Assembly (NCBI RefSeq): GCF_011604685.1
Contig: NZ_CP050063.1
Span: 3,122,501 to 3,186,500, forward strand
Direction: 5' to 3'
DNA: 64,000 bases
Source: Spirosoma aureum
Lineage (GTDB): Bacteria > Bacteroidota > Bacteroidia > Cytophagales > Spirosomataceae
Both the position numbers and the translations under genes were made by a program. Below are positions 35,431-44,720 of this stretch, piece after piece; positions within the stretch are counted from its first letter, which is position 1, and the number at the start of each line of letters is the position of its first letter. Under the pieces are notes generated by a model. The model was not told the origin of the DNA. It made no database searches and worked only from the letters and a program-made list of their open reading frames with translations.

Positions 35431-37797
35431 CTACTGCTTCAGAATTTTAATCCGTTGACCCACTTTGACACTATTGTCGCTGAGGTTGTTCCATTCCTGA
35501 ATCTGTTCGATCGTTACACCATATTGCTTCGAAATGCGGAACATCGTTTCGCCTTTTTCGACGGTATGATAGGTCACGTCTGCTTTTGTTGCCGGGGCAT
35601 CACTGGTGCGCGATGGCTGAACGACACGGCCAGCGGTTGGTTTTACAGTTAACTGCTGACCAACTTCAAGCACGTTGTTCATGGTCAGATTATTTAACGC
35701 CAGTAACTCCTCGACACGTAAGCCATATAGTCTGGAAATACTGTAATAAGTCTGGCCAGGCGCAACCGTGTGGGTGGCGGCTGATTTAGTGACCGAACTG
35801 GTCGACGGAGTGACCCGATTCATAACGGATGGTGACGGCTTAACCGGCTCTGGCAAAGGTTTTTCGGCAGGAGGAGTTGAGCGTGGTTCCGTTTTGACGA
35901 CCGCTGGCGAAGTTGGGCGGGTCGATGGTGGAGTTACTGCGGATAAGGTGCCATCGGCCTGCTGTTCACGTGGGCCTTCGTAGCCGCTCTGCTGGACAGG
36001 CGCTGCCTTGACGGGACGGTTACTGGCGTAGGTATCCGACGGTTTTGCTGTTTTTACGGGCGCGGCTGGTATATCTGTCGCCGGTTGTTCGCGCTCAGGT
36101 GCGGTGGCGACCGGAACGGTACGGGGTGCTTCTGACGCATCGGGTGTACGAACGATTACCACACGCTGCGAGCCGTCGGTAGTGGTTGACCGACTGGTTG
36201 TGGTCGGAACCGGACGGTCGTTGACAACCGGATTATTCTCGCCAACGGGACTGATCGACGGGCGCGCTGGCTCCTGACGGGGCGCAGTTGCTGGTTCCGA
36301 CGTTCCATCATTAGGCGTAATCCCTCCTTCAACCAGTTTAGGCTGGTATTTTTTTCGCTCCGATGCATTCCGGGGGACATTGTCAATGCCCGTTACTGGT
36401 CGGTTTGGCCCTCCGGAGCTACGATCAGCCACATCGGCACGGGTGGGCGGGGTAGGCGTCTGGTCATAAACTGGTGGTGTTGGCGCATTGATGATCTCAA
36501 TGGGTTTGTTCGCTGGCCGACGTTCGCGCAGCCACATTACCCGGCCAACGGCCAGTTTCTGAAGTCGGTCGAGACGGTTGTAGCGCATCAGTTTTTTGAG
36601 CCTGATACCGTAGCGTTGCGAGATGCTGCGCGATGTTTCGTCCTGGCGTACTGTATGAAAGGGCACCAGGGCTTTTTTCATTTTCTTGGCCAGGTAATAC
36701 ACATCATTGACAATGATCGGATCGCGCTCGCTCATGTCATTGTAACGCAGAAAGCTCGACAGGCTGATTTTTGCTTTCCGGGCCAGTGATGCGCTGTTGT
36801 CTCCCGCCTGTGCCTGAATGCCCGGCAGCCCATTGATTTCATACAGCACCGGCTCATTTTTGCTGAGGCCCGTTGTTACGCGACGCAGAACCGGGAAACC
36901 CACATCATTCTGCACAAAATCGGGGGTTTTCCGGGCACCAACGCTAACGATTTTCTGCCGAACGTCATTGATCTGATTATTTAAAACCGGAATAGCCATC
37001 ACATAGGCCTTGTCTGTTGGAACAGCATCGCCCAGAATCCAGCGATTGTATTTACGAAGTTCGAACTCATCAACACCCAGTTCATCCGAAATGGATTTAA
37101 GGCTTTTTCCTCCCCCGTTTGCATATTCAATCAGGGCGAACTGATTCGTTGTCTGGTGGAATTTCAGGGCATTTTCAATGGCTACCTTATGGGCGAAGAA
37201 GCGTAGGATATACCGATCCGTGCGGCCATCCAGCGCTACCTCGCGGGCATAGGACCAATCGGGTGGAATCAGTTTGGAAATACCACCCGCACCGAGGTAA
37301 TACGAATAGAGCGATGCTACCCAGTTGTTAAACTGTGAATTGCTCTTTTTTAAATATTTAGCGGCCCCGTGGGTAGAAGCCGTGATACTTTTACGCTCAT
37401 CAATTTCGTCATCGACCCGCAAACCATGATCAGTAGCCGTTTCGCGCTTGAACTGCCAGTAGCCAACAGCCGTTGACGCCGAGACGGCATCAGGTGTGAG
37501 CGAGCTTTCCTGTACGGCGAGGTATTTGAAATCGGTAGGTACGTCTTCGTCAATCAGAATCGCTTCGATCATCGGAAAATACAAGACCACGCGATCGAGT
37601 TTGGCCGTCCAGTATTGTCGATTCGATAGTAAGGCATTGACATCCTGTTGAACGATGCGTCGGGCGTCGGGGTCTAACCGAACCGAAATATCGGCAAACG
37701 TCACTTGCTCAGGTACAACGGGCACCGATGTTTGGGCTGCTACTACCAGGCTGATTAGTGCGAATAAAAGGGTTAGGGAGTACGTCAATTTTTTCAT
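35431..37797 (-). CDS. Lytic transglycosylase with multiple LysM domains (MltD-like)
   Basis: A 788-residue exported cell-wall enzyme. After a signal peptide (to about residue 21) comes an SLT domain with catalytic Glu97 in LAVQESSLTPDA, followed by AVGYWQF. LysM-like modules follow near residues 310-370 and 375-420. A long Pro/Thr/Ser-rich disordered linker covers about 425-670. Two canonical LysM domains close the protein (TVAPGQTYYSISRLYG and TVEKGETMFRISKQYG). It cleaves peptidoglycan glycan strands. The linker would let the C-terminal LysM pair reach distant wall sites. Confidence 0.93.
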   Translation of the reverse strand: MKKLTYSLTLLFALISLVVAAQTSVPVVPEQVTFADISVRLDPDARRIVQQDVNALLSNRQYWTAKLDRVVLYFPMIEAILIDEDVPTDFKYLAVQESSLTPDAVSASTAVGYWQFKRETATDHGLRVDDEIDERKSITASTHGAAKYLKKSNSQFNNWVASLYSYYLGAGGISKLIPPDWSYAREVALDGRTDRYILRFFAHKVAIENALKFHQTTNQFALIEYANGGGKSLKSISDELGVDEFELRKYNRWILGDAVPTDKAYVMAIPVLNNQINDVRQKIVSVGARKTPDFVQNDVGFPVLRRVTTGLSKNEPVLYEINGLPGIQAQAGDNSASLARKAKISLSSFLRYNDMSERDPIIVNDVYYLAKKMKKALVPFHTVRQDETSRSISQRYGIRLKKLMRYNRLDRLQKLAVGRVMWLRERRPANKPIEIINAPTPPVYDQTPTPPTRADVADRSSGGPNRPVTGIDNVPRNASERKKYQPKLVEGGITPNDGTSEPATAPRQEPARPSISPVGENNPVVNDRPVPTTTSRSTTTDGSQRVVIVRTPDASEAPRTVPVATAPEREQPATDIPAAPVKTAKPSDTYASNRPVKAAPVQQSGYEGPREQQADGTLSAVTPPSTRPTSPAVVKTEPRSTPPAEKPLPEPVKPSPSVMNRVTPSTSSVTKSAATHTVAPGQTYYSISRLYGLRVEELLALNNLTMNNVLEVGQQLTVKPTAGRVVQPSRTSDAPATKADVTYHTVEKGETMFRISKQYGVTIEQIQEWNNLSDNSVKVGQRIKILKQ

Positions 37798-37838
37798 AAA
37801 TCGTACCGCTACGGCGGCCCGTTTTTGTCAATCGTAAT

Positions 37839-38480
37839 TCAGCGTTTGCGTATCATCATAATCCCGTCCCGGACGGGCAAAAGCACATTTTCAACGCGTG
37901 AGTCGGCTTGTATCTTCTGATTAAAAGCCAGTACAGCGGGCGTGTCCTGGTCGGCTGGTTTCAGGGATTCAATAACCTTGCCACTCCATAAAACATTATC
38001 GGCCAGGATAAAACCACCCGGTCGGAGTTTGTCGAAAATCAGGTCGAAATACAATGAATTATTGCGCTTGTCGGCATCAATGAATACCAGGTCGAACGTC
38101 TCGTCGAGGGTTGGAATAATGGCAGCGGCCAGGCCAAGGCGAAAATCGATTTTAGCATTCAATGGCGATTGCTGCCAGTAGGAGCGGGCAAAACCTTCCA
38201 GTTCTTCATTGTGGTCAATCGTTATCAGCCGACCGTCGTCTGTTAGCCCTTCGGCCAGACAAAGCGCTGAATAACCTGTGTAAGTGCCTATTTCGAGAAT
38301 GCGCCGGGGGCGAATCATCCAGGAAATCATGGATAGGAAACGACCCTGCATATGTCCGGACAGCATCCTGGGAGCCATGATATGGGCGCGGGTATTGCGG
38401 TTGAGCTGGCGCAGCAGATCGCTCTCGGGCGATGTGTGCGCTTCGGCATAGGCAGTAAGATCGGAGGGCAAAAAATCCAT
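37839..38480 (-). CDS. O-methyltransferase (class I, family 3)
   Basis: A 213-residue soluble enzyme of the catechol/caffeoyl-CoA O-methyltransferase type. SAM motif ILEIGTYTGYSALCLAEGL, acidic ribose contact in ITIDHNEE, and the metal-binding Asp in DLVFIDADKRN followed by LADNVLW. It transfers methyl from SAM to a small-molecule hydroxyl with a divalent metal; the substrate is unknown. It ends close to the start of the transglycosylase gene. Confidence 0.92.
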   Translation of the reverse strand: MDFLPSDLTAYAEAHTSPESDLLRQLNRNTRAHIMAPRMLSGHMQGRFLSMISWMIRPRRILEIGTYTGYSALCLAEGLTDDGRLITIDHNEELEGFARSYWQQSPLNAKIDFRLGLAAAIIPTLDETFDLVFIDADKRNNSLYFDLIFDKLRPGGFILADNVLWSGKVIESLKPADQDTPAVLAFNQKIQADSRVENVLLPVRDGIMMIRKR

Positions 38481-38621
38481 TCGGCTGACTTAGTTATCCC
38501 CTCGCTTTGGGCGAATGGCATAACCAATGGGCTGGTTTAAGTAAAAGTAGTGTTTTTTAGGTAACGAACGTTCAAAATGATTTCGTAGTACTAAAAAAAT
38601 AGAAATGGGAACTTAAGGTAG

Positions 38622-38999
38622 TTATTCTTCGAATGCAAGCTCACGTAACATATCGATGGTGACGTACTGGAGAGCACGCTCATGTGTGCAGGCCAGCAAT
38701 ATTGGTGGTGCCATGCCTGCTTCGTAAGCTTCGAGCCAGCGAAGGACAGAGAGACACCACCGGTCGCCGGGTTTTAAGCCGGGAAATTGAAATTCCGGAT
38801 AAGGTGTTGAGAGGTCATTGCCCCGGCTGCGGGTGAATCGCAAAAATGGCTCGGTCATGATCGCACAAATGACGTGGTGCCCCTGATCCTGCGCATTCGT
38901 CCGGCAAAATCCGTCGCGATAAAACCCGGTCATGGGGCTGGTGCAGCAACAGCCGAGGCTACTTCCCAACACATTCCGGGGTTCTGGATTTGTTGGCAT
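38622..38999 (-). CDS. DUF2237 protein
   Basis: A 125-residue soluble protein matching DUF2237: NVLGSSLGCCCTSPMTGFYRDGFC at the N-terminus, VICAIMTEPFL, GDRWCLSVLRWLEA and LLACTHERALQYV. Conserved Cys and Asp positions suggest metal binding, but the function is unknown. Its ATG overlaps the stop of dtd by one base, so the two are translationally coupled. Confidence 0.88.
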   Translation of the reverse strand: MPTNPEPRNVLGSSLGCCCTSPMTGFYRDGFCRTNAQDQGHHVICAIMTEPFLRFTRSRGNDLSTPYPEFQFPGLKPGDRWCLSVLRWLEAYEAGMAPPILLACTHERALQYVTIDMLRELAFEE

Positions 39000-39451
39000 C
39001 AGATTCGGTTTTTTGAGTCGATCACAATCGTTACTGGGCCATCATTGAGTAAAGATACTTTCATGTCGGCGCCAAATTCGCCGGTTTGAACGGGCTTGCC
39101 TAAATCGGTCGATAATTGCTTAATCATTGCTTCATAGAGCGGAATGGCTATATCAGGCCGGGCCGCTTCGATAAAGCTGGGACGATTCCCTTTTTTGGTG
39201 CTGGCGTGGAGCGTAAATTGGCTAATGAGCAAAATATCTCCGCCAACAGTAGCCAGATCGAGGTTCATTTTATCATCAGCATCGTTGAAAATCCGCATAC
39301 CAACGATCTTCTTGCTGAGCCAGTCTACATCGTCTCGGGTATCAGCATGCGTTATACCGATCAGAACGAGAAAGCCTGTCCCAATCTGACCTTTCACCTG
39401 ATTGTTGATAGTAACGGAAGCGTGAGAAACACGCTGAATAACGGCGAGCAT
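38999..39451 (-). CDS. dtd: D-aminoacyl-tRNA deacylase
   Basis: A 150-residue enzyme that hydrolyses D-aminoacyl-tRNAs, protecting translation from D-amino acids. Hallmarks are MLAVIQRVSHASVTI, LISQFTLHASTKKGNRPSF and the C-terminal segment where the cross-subunit Gly-cisPro-type motif is expected (TGEFGADMKVSLLNDGPVT). Its stop overlaps the DUF2237 start. Confidence 0.94.
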   Translation of the reverse strand: MLAVIQRVSHASVTINNQVKGQIGTGFLVLIGITHADTRDDVDWLSKKIVGMRIFNDADDKMNLDLATVGGDILLISQFTLHASTKKGNRPSFIEAARPDIAIPLYEAMIKQLSTDLGKPVQTGEFGADMKVSLLNDGPVTIVIDSKNRI

Positions 39452-39539
39452 AGACCAATATAACAGTTAAGCCCGTCCTGCTTTGCGCAAAACGGGGCTT
39501 AAAAATAAGAACGAACCGGCGGAAGTTGAAAAAGAAATG

Positions 39540-40280
39540 TCAATCGGGTTGTTTGCGGGTGATGTAAACACTCTCGAAAACATAAGCCGGGTTCGCGTTA
39601 AAGCTTTCATTCTCGTAGCGTAAATAAATCGCTGGTTTTTCAAAATCTAAAACGGGCCTGCCGGGGCTGGGTTCGGTCAGTACCGGCACATTCAAACGAT
39701 TGGAAGCGGTTCCTTCCCGCGTACCAAATACGGTAATATTGTAGGTTCGGGCAGCAGGACTAAGCGAAATAACGATGGTGTGCGTTTGTGTTGGGTTAAA
39801 GTGGCCAAGTACTTCCCGTGTTCCAGTGGCAACGTTGGTCGTGCGAACAAGCTGACCGTCGGGCAGAATACGAAGGCGGGCAACCCATAAGCCCTGTACA
39901 CCCTGAATATCGATCATCAGCTGCCCCTGCGAGTTCCGTTGTTTAGCTGTCCAGTAGAACCAGATCGGTTGGGCGTAGTCAGATACGATGCCTTTAAAAG
40001 CAAGCCACTGATTGAAGGCGGTTTCACCCGTGATCGGAGCTTCCGAAAAAACCAGCGATTTACTACCGGATGTTACACTGGAAGCCTGAATACCAAGCCT
40101 CGGATGAAGCACCGATGTATACGAGACAGAGTCGCCGGTAGGATCGCCGGGGATATTTTGCAAAGGCAAACTGCCGATGGCATTGCCCGAAAAATTTTCC
40201 TTGAGCAAATAAGTGGATCGGCAAGACGAAAGGGATAGGATCAATAATGTTAACGCGACAAAAAAAGATGATCGATTCAT
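39540..40280 (-). CDS. Lipoprotein with a beta-sandwich-like body
   Basis: A 246-residue lipoprotein: signal peptide with lipobox LSLSSC (Cys20). The rest is beta-rich with no charged clusters; LLKENFSGNAIGSLP and LGHFNPTQTHTIVISL resemble a concanavalin/LamG-like jelly roll. No catalytic motif is seen. It stands alone between a 277-base gap and dtd. Confidence 0.75.
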   Translation of the reverse strand: MNRSSFFVALTLLILSLSSCRSTYLLKENFSGNAIGSLPLQNIPGDPTGDSVSYTSVLHPRLGIQASSVTSGSKSLVFSEAPITGETAFNQWLAFKGIVSDYAQPIWFYWTAKQRNSQGQLMIDIQGVQGLWVARLRILPDGQLVRTTNVATGTREVLGHFNPTQTHTIVISLSPAARTYNITVFGTREGTASNRLNVPVLTEPSPGRPVLDFEKPAIYLRYENESFNANPAYVFESVYITRKQPD

Positions 40281-40557
40281 GGCAAAGAGGTTTGATGTTG
40301 CCAGTTGAGTCGCGATAACTTATCGAGCTATTAACATAGAATAGCGTTTAGCTGTCTCCTTTTGAGTGAACGGTTTATGGTTGATCGCTAACAAATCGTT
40401 AATACAGTCGCTAAAATTGATCAGCTCGTGAATCAATGTGTTAAAAGTGGGTTTGTGATAAAAGGCAGGCAAAGCTCATATTGACCACATAGGAGCCAAT
40501 GACGCCACTTTCCAGCCGAGAAGCTGGCAAAAACAGCCTTAAACGTATTGTCGGTTG

Positions 40558-41094
40558 TCAGATAAGCCGGGTAATCGGTATCGGCCTTGTCGGATTAACC
40601 TGGTGAGGTTGCAAAGTCAGTTTAAACCAGGCAACATCGTGCCAGGCACCGAGTTTATAGCCCACGTTTGGGTAGATGCCGATGGGTTCGAAACCCATGG
40701 CCTGATGAAGTGCTTCACTCTTCTGATTGGGCGCTGTTATGCCAGCATAGGCATTGTAATAGCCCTGACGGCGTAGAAGGTCGAACAGGGTGGTATAAAG
40801 CTGTCGGGCAATTCCCTGCCGCTGCCCATCCGGATGAACGTAGACCGACGTTTCGACAGCCCATTGATAGGCCATTCGGTCGCGGTGCCGCGACGCATAG
40901 GCATACCCAAGTACCCGACCGTCTGATTCGGCAACCAGATAGGGAAATTGCTCCTGAATGATCTGGATTCGCTCCGAAAAATCACTCAGGGTGGGAACAA
41001 CATACTCGAATGTGATCGCCGAGTTATTGACGTAAGGCGCATAAATGGCCAGAATAGCTGGCGTGTCGGTGAGTTTAGCAAAACGAATGGTCAT
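40558..41094 (-). CDS. GNAT acetyltransferase, phosphinothricin/ArsN1-like
   Basis: A 178-residue GNAT starting at ATG 41092-41094 (MTIRFAKLTDTPAILAIYAPYV); the upstream frame is not homologous. The YVVPTLSDFSERI, RVLGYAYASRHRDRMAYQWAVETSVYVHPDGQRQGIARQLY and NAYAGITAPNQKSEALHQAMGFEPIG blocks match the Pat/MddA-like family that N-acetylates phosphinothricin, methionine sulfoximine or related acids. The acetyl-CoA loop QRQGIA is intact. Specificity is inferred only. Confidence 0.87.
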   Translation of the reverse strand: MTIRFAKLTDTPAILAIYAPYVNNSAITFEYVVPTLSDFSERIQIIQEQFPYLVAESDGRVLGYAYASRHRDRMAYQWAVETSVYVHPDGQRQGIARQLYTTLFDLLRRQGYYNAYAGITAPNQKSEALHQAMGFEPIGIYPNVGYKLGAWHDVAWFKLTLQPHQVNPTRPIPITRLI

Positions 41095-41110
41095 GGTACC
41101 TGCAAAATAA

Positions 41111-42463
41111 TCAAACTTCGGCAAGTAACCACTGGGCAATCAGGAAGTAAACGCCAATGCCGATCAAGTCGTTGGCCGTGGTAATAAACGGTCCGGAAGC
41201 TACTGCCGGATTTATGCCAATGCGGTTGAGGAGCAATGGCGTTACCGTGCCCATAAACGAGGCCAGTAGCACCACCGCCAGCAAAGATGTGGCAACCACA
41301 AAAAACAAGCGTGGTTCACCAATAATGAAGGTGTAGGTTCCGGCAATTAACCCAACGACCAACCCATTGATAATCGCTACGAGCAGCGTCCGGAGTAATC
41401 GTTTGGCCAGTGTCATGCTTAGTCCTGAGGTATCGGTCAGGCTTTGCAGAATTAGCGAGGAGGTTTGAATACCGACATTGCCCCCCGTTGACCCAATGAT
41501 GGGAATGAAAGCCGCCAATGCGGCTACTTTGCCCAGTTCGCTCTGAAACCCATTGATGACTGTAGCTGCCAGCAAACTCCCGATAGCCCCCGCTACCAGC
41601 CAGGGTAACTGTACTTTCGAGCGCTGCCAGACACTATCTGCCTCTTCTACTTCACCCGATAAACCTGAAATCACCTGAATGTCTTCTTCGGCCTGTTCGG
41701 TAATAACGTCGACCACGTCATCAATGGTGATCCGGCCGAGCAATCGCTGCTGAATATTGACGACCGGAATCGCATCTAAATCGTACTTTCGCATCACTTC
41801 AGCCACCTCCGTCACCGGGCGATACGTCTCTACGAAAACAACGTCGTCGTCGTAGATGTCAGCGATTTTAGCATTTTTGCGGGCCAATACGATTTTTTTG
41901 AGCGAAACCAGTCCAAGCAGTTTACCAACGTCATCGATTACATAAACGGCATACACGTTTTCGACATCTTCGGCCTGTTGCCTGATTTCTTCAATACAGG
42001 CATTGACGGTCAGATTCACGTTGATTTTGATGAGCTCTTTCTGCATCAATCCCCCCGCCACGCTGTCGTCGTAATGGAGCAGATCAAGAATAAAACGAGC
42101 CTGTTCGCGGTCTTCGAGCAGACCGATCACTTCTTCACGAACCTGAATGGGTTGTTCGTTGAGCAAGTCAACGGCGTCGTCGGAATCCATCTGGTTGATA
42201 AACGGGGCCAGTTCTTCCGACGTAAAGGTTTTGATCAGGTTTGTGCGATCGGTGGGGTTGAGGTTTGCCAGAATCTCAGCGCCAACGGGTTGATCTAATA
42301 AGCTCAGCAGGTAATGAGCAGGTTCGGGTTCTAATTCATAGAGAATTCCCGAAATATCGGCTGGATACAACTCCTCCATTTCGGTCCGAAGCAGCGCGTC
42401 GTCGCCCGCTTCAATAGCCGACTGGATATGCTCAAGATAGTCTTTGGTGAGTTCGAAAGTCAT
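41111..42463 (-). CDS. mgtE: MgtE-type magnesium transporter
   Basis: A 450-residue Mg2+ channel. The N-terminal MgtE_N helical domain (about 1-125), two CBS domains (about 130-250; VYAVYVIDDVGKLLGLV, DLDAIPVVNIQQRLLGRI) and a five-helix pore domain (about 280-450; with the conserved GGNVGIQTS filter region) are complete. CBS domains close the pore when Mg2+ is high. A heptad-type hairpin lies just upstream, between it and rsmA on the same strand. Confidence 0.95.
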   Translation of the reverse strand: MTFELTKDYLEHIQSAIEAGDDALLRTEMEELYPADISGILYELEPEPAHYLLSLLDQPVGAEILANLNPTDRTNLIKTFTSEELAPFINQMDSDDAVDLLNEQPIQVREEVIGLLEDREQARFILDLLHYDDSVAGGLMQKELIKINVNLTVNACIEEIRQQAEDVENVYAVYVIDDVGKLLGLVSLKKIVLARKNAKIADIYDDDVVFVETYRPVTEVAEVMRKYDLDAIPVVNIQQRLLGRITIDDVVDVITEQAEEDIQVISGLSGEVEEADSVWQRSKVQLPWLVAGAIGSLLAATVINGFQSELGKVAALAAFIPIIGSTGGNVGIQTSSLILQSLTDTSGLSMTLAKRLLRTLLVAIINGLVVGLIAGTYTFIIGEPRLFFVVATSLLAVVLLASFMGTVTPLLLNRIGINPAVASGPFITTANDLIGIGVYFLIAQWLLAEV

Positions 42464-42473
42464 AGTGAAGAAT

Positions 42474-42540
42474 GAGGAATATAAGATGAAGAATGAAGAG
42501 TTATTATGGATTCTTCACGTTTCATTCCTCATTCTTCATT
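42474..42540. repeat. Heptad-repeat hairpin (GAAGAAT-type units)
   Basis: Several 7-base units related to GAAGAAT/GAGGAAT lie on one side (from about 42474) and their complements (ATTCTTC, ATTCCTC) on the other. The 3' end of rsmA (stop 42522-42524) is within it, so the last RsmA codons come from the repeat. Confidence 0.7.
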
Positions 42541-43346
42541 AACAGCGTCAGTTGCACGAACTCAGCCACGCTTAGCTGTTCAGCCCGCTTATCCATGAAC
42601 GGGCTCGCCAAAGCGGCTTCGGTCGGATTAAGCGGTTTTAGCGCATTACGGAGGGTTTTTCGACGCTGACTGAAGCCATGTTTAACGACCTGAACAAACT
42701 TTCGCTCGTCGCAGCCAAGATCGGTTTTGTCGTTGCGTCGGAGCGAAAGTACCCCCGAGTATACTTTGGGCGGAGGGTTAAAGACCCCCGGATCGACGGT
42801 AAATTCATACTTGATATCGTACCAGGCTTGCAACAGCACACTGAGAATGCCATAATCTTTATTGCCAGGTCCTGATGCCACACGCTGAGCGACTTCGCGC
42901 TGAAACATGCCGACTACTTCGGGAACCCTATCACGCATATCCAGCACTTTGAAGAGGATCTGCGTTGAGATATTATACGGAAAATTGCCGATCACAGCAA
43001 AAGGCTCAGTGTTGTCGGGCTGTTTATTCGGTAGCAGATCGGGCCGGATATTCAGAAAATCGGCTGCCAGGATGTGCCCCTCCAGTTTAGGGAAATGTAG
43101 TTTGAGGTAATCAACCGACTCGCGGTCAATTTCAATGACAAAGGTTTCGAATTGGTCATTGGTCAACAAATATTGCGTCAGCACACCCGTGCCCGGCCCA
43201 ATTTCGAGTACTTTTTTATAAGATCGTACCGGCGCATCACCATCATTGCGGGTACCATGACCGGTCAATAATTCGGCAATACGCTGGGCGATGCTGAGGT
43301 CTTTCAAAAAATGCTGACCGAGTTCTTTTTTAGGCTTAACGTACAC
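42522..43346 (-). CDS. rsmA: 16S rRNA dimethyladenosine transferase RsmA/KsgA
   Basis: A 274-residue SAM-dependent enzyme that dimethylates two adenines of the 16S rRNA 3' hairpin. Motifs: LGQHFLKD at the N-terminus, VLEIGPGTGVLT (SAM), IEIDRE, and catalytic IGNFPYNIST (NxPY-like). The start is GTG 43344-43346. The C-terminal residues MKNEE and the stop are encoded by the GAAGAAT-type repeat. A TACCTTTG -7 element lies at 43420-43427. Confidence 0.94.
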   Translation of the reverse strand: MYVKPKKELGQHFLKDLSIAQRIAELLTGHGTRNDGDAPVRSYKKVLEIGPGTGVLTQYLLTNDQFETFVIEIDRESVDYLKLHFPKLEGHILAADFLNIRPDLLPNKQPDNTEPFAVIGNFPYNISTQILFKVLDMRDRVPEVVGMFQREVAQRVASGPGNKDYGILSVLLQAWYDIKYEFTVDPGVFNPPPKVYSGVLSLRRNDKTDLGCDERKFVQVVKHGFSQRRKTLRNALKPLNPTEAALASPFMDKRAEQLSVAEFVQLTLLMKNEE

Positions 43347-43419
43347 GATGCTGGAGGGTCAGATCGCAGGTTGCTGTCGCCGAAACGGAACGTCAACCCA
43401 TGCGATTAGTTTTCGACCA

Positions 43420-43427
43420 CAAAGGTA
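43420..43427 (-). promoter_or_regulatory. Possible -7 promoter element of rsmA
   Basis: CAAAGGTA on the plus strand reads TACCTTTG on the minus strand, a full match to TAnnTTTG, 74 bases before the rsmA start. No matching -33 element is evident. Confidence 0.4.
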
Positions 43428-43629
43428 CGGGGCATTGGGCGAATTATATGGACGGTTTTCGTTTATTGTGTGTAACCTGAGTCGTCTATTGTTTCGAATC
43501 AAAATTACGACACGGAATCAGTATCCGTAAAAGTCTAAAAATGAGCTGATAATCAATCTTTTAACTTGAGAAAATGGAGACCGTTCATCCACGTTGAATG
43601 CATGTCGGGATCTGTTTACATACACCTGT

Positions 43630-44637
43630 TTACTGTAGGGTACGCAACCGTTCTTTCACGGCGGTAAGCGCTTGTGGTGGGGTTTTGCCAAAATCGGTAT
43701 ACCCTTTTTCTTTGTAATCGATTACCCGATATATATCGAGGCCACTGGCCGTTTTATAGACCGGGCTGGCTCCTTTATCCAGCAGCAACTGGCAGATATC
43801 CCACAGATCGTTGTCGGCTGCATACATCAATGCTGAGGTAATAATAACGCGCTCATCGTATTGGGGCGGAATAGAGTTCGGGTCAGCCCCGTGCGCAAGC
43901 AATAGATTTACCTTTTGGGTTTTAAAGCCATCATCATTTCCCGAATAGAGGGCATTGAACAGGATTGGCCTCCCTGTAGGATATTCGGTTGCATTTGGAT
44001 TGGCTCCTTTCTTTAAAAACCACTCTAAAAGAGTTGGGGCGCCGTCGGTCACCAGAAAATGGGTTGGTGATCGAAGCTTATCCGCCGTTTCTACCGTGGC
44101 TCCGTGCGCCATGAGCAAATCGAGGCACTGAATGGCTTCGGGTGAAGGATTCTCTTTCGCGCGAAGGGTGGCAAAATCGAGTAATGTCGTATGATCCGTG
44201 CCGCTCTCGTTGATGGCAGGAATCGGCTGTTGTAGCCCAAGTTTTAGCTGAGCTACATTCCCGCTGGCTATCGCTGCGGCAAGCTGCCGTCTGACAGGGT
44301 CCTGAAAGTAGTAAGCGCCATTGGCTCGGTCGCTGAGTTCCTTGTCGTAATTTTTCTGGCGTCGATCCGCAATTATTGGTCCGAAAATCAGACTCAGCAG
44401 GTAGCCGACTATTGGAAATCCGCTAAGAATCAGGGTCAGTATTTTTGTAAAGGAATAGGGTAGCAGGTTTAAGCCAACAAGCACTACCAGAATGATCACA
44501 GCCAGAAATAAAATTCCGGCAGCCATTCCGCGACCAGCCGCATCTTGTCCAGAGCCTGCCGGTGTTAGAAACGCCCAGAGCAGCATAAACCCATAAAAGC
44601 TTAGAATGGCCCAGTTAATGAGTGTGATCGTTTTCAT
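43630..44637 (-). CDS. Membrane ankyrin-repeat protein
   Basis: A 335-residue protein starting at ATG 44635-44637. Three hydrophobic helices lie at about residues 5-25, 40-60 and 65-90. About four ankyrin repeats occupy residues 140-330, seen as TLLDFATLRA, LLMAHGATV, LEWFLKKGANPNATEY, LLLAHGADPNS and LLLDKGASPVYK. It probably presents a protein-binding scaffold on the cytoplasmic face. The partner is unknown, and no toxin motif is visible. Confidence 0.85.
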   Translation of the reverse strand: MKTITLINWAILSFYGFMLLWAFLTPAGSGQDAAGRGMAAGILFLAVIILVVLVGLNLLPYSFTKILTLILSGFPIVGYLLSLIFGPIIADRRQKNYDKELSDRANGAYYFQDPVRRQLAAAIASGNVAQLKLGLQQPIPAINESGTDHTTLLDFATLRAKENPSPEAIQCLDLLMAHGATVETADKLRSPTHFLVTDGAPTLLEWFLKKGANPNATEYPTGRPILFNALYSGNDDGFKTQKVNLLLAHGADPNSIPPQYDERVIITSALMYAADNDLWDICQLLLDKGASPVYKTASGLDIYRVIDYKEKGYTDFGKTPPQALTAVKERLRTLQ

Positions 44638-44720
44638 GCCGCTAACTAAGCTCTTATGTATGAGCATGTCTATCGGTAATCCATAACTGGTACTACTTAC
44701 TTAATAAGTAGCGGGTAAAA

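Noticed and set aside
43347..43629. Gap upstream of rsmA searched for an RNA element
   Set aside because: Only a likely -7 element was found; no conserved structure or tRNA-like fold is visible.
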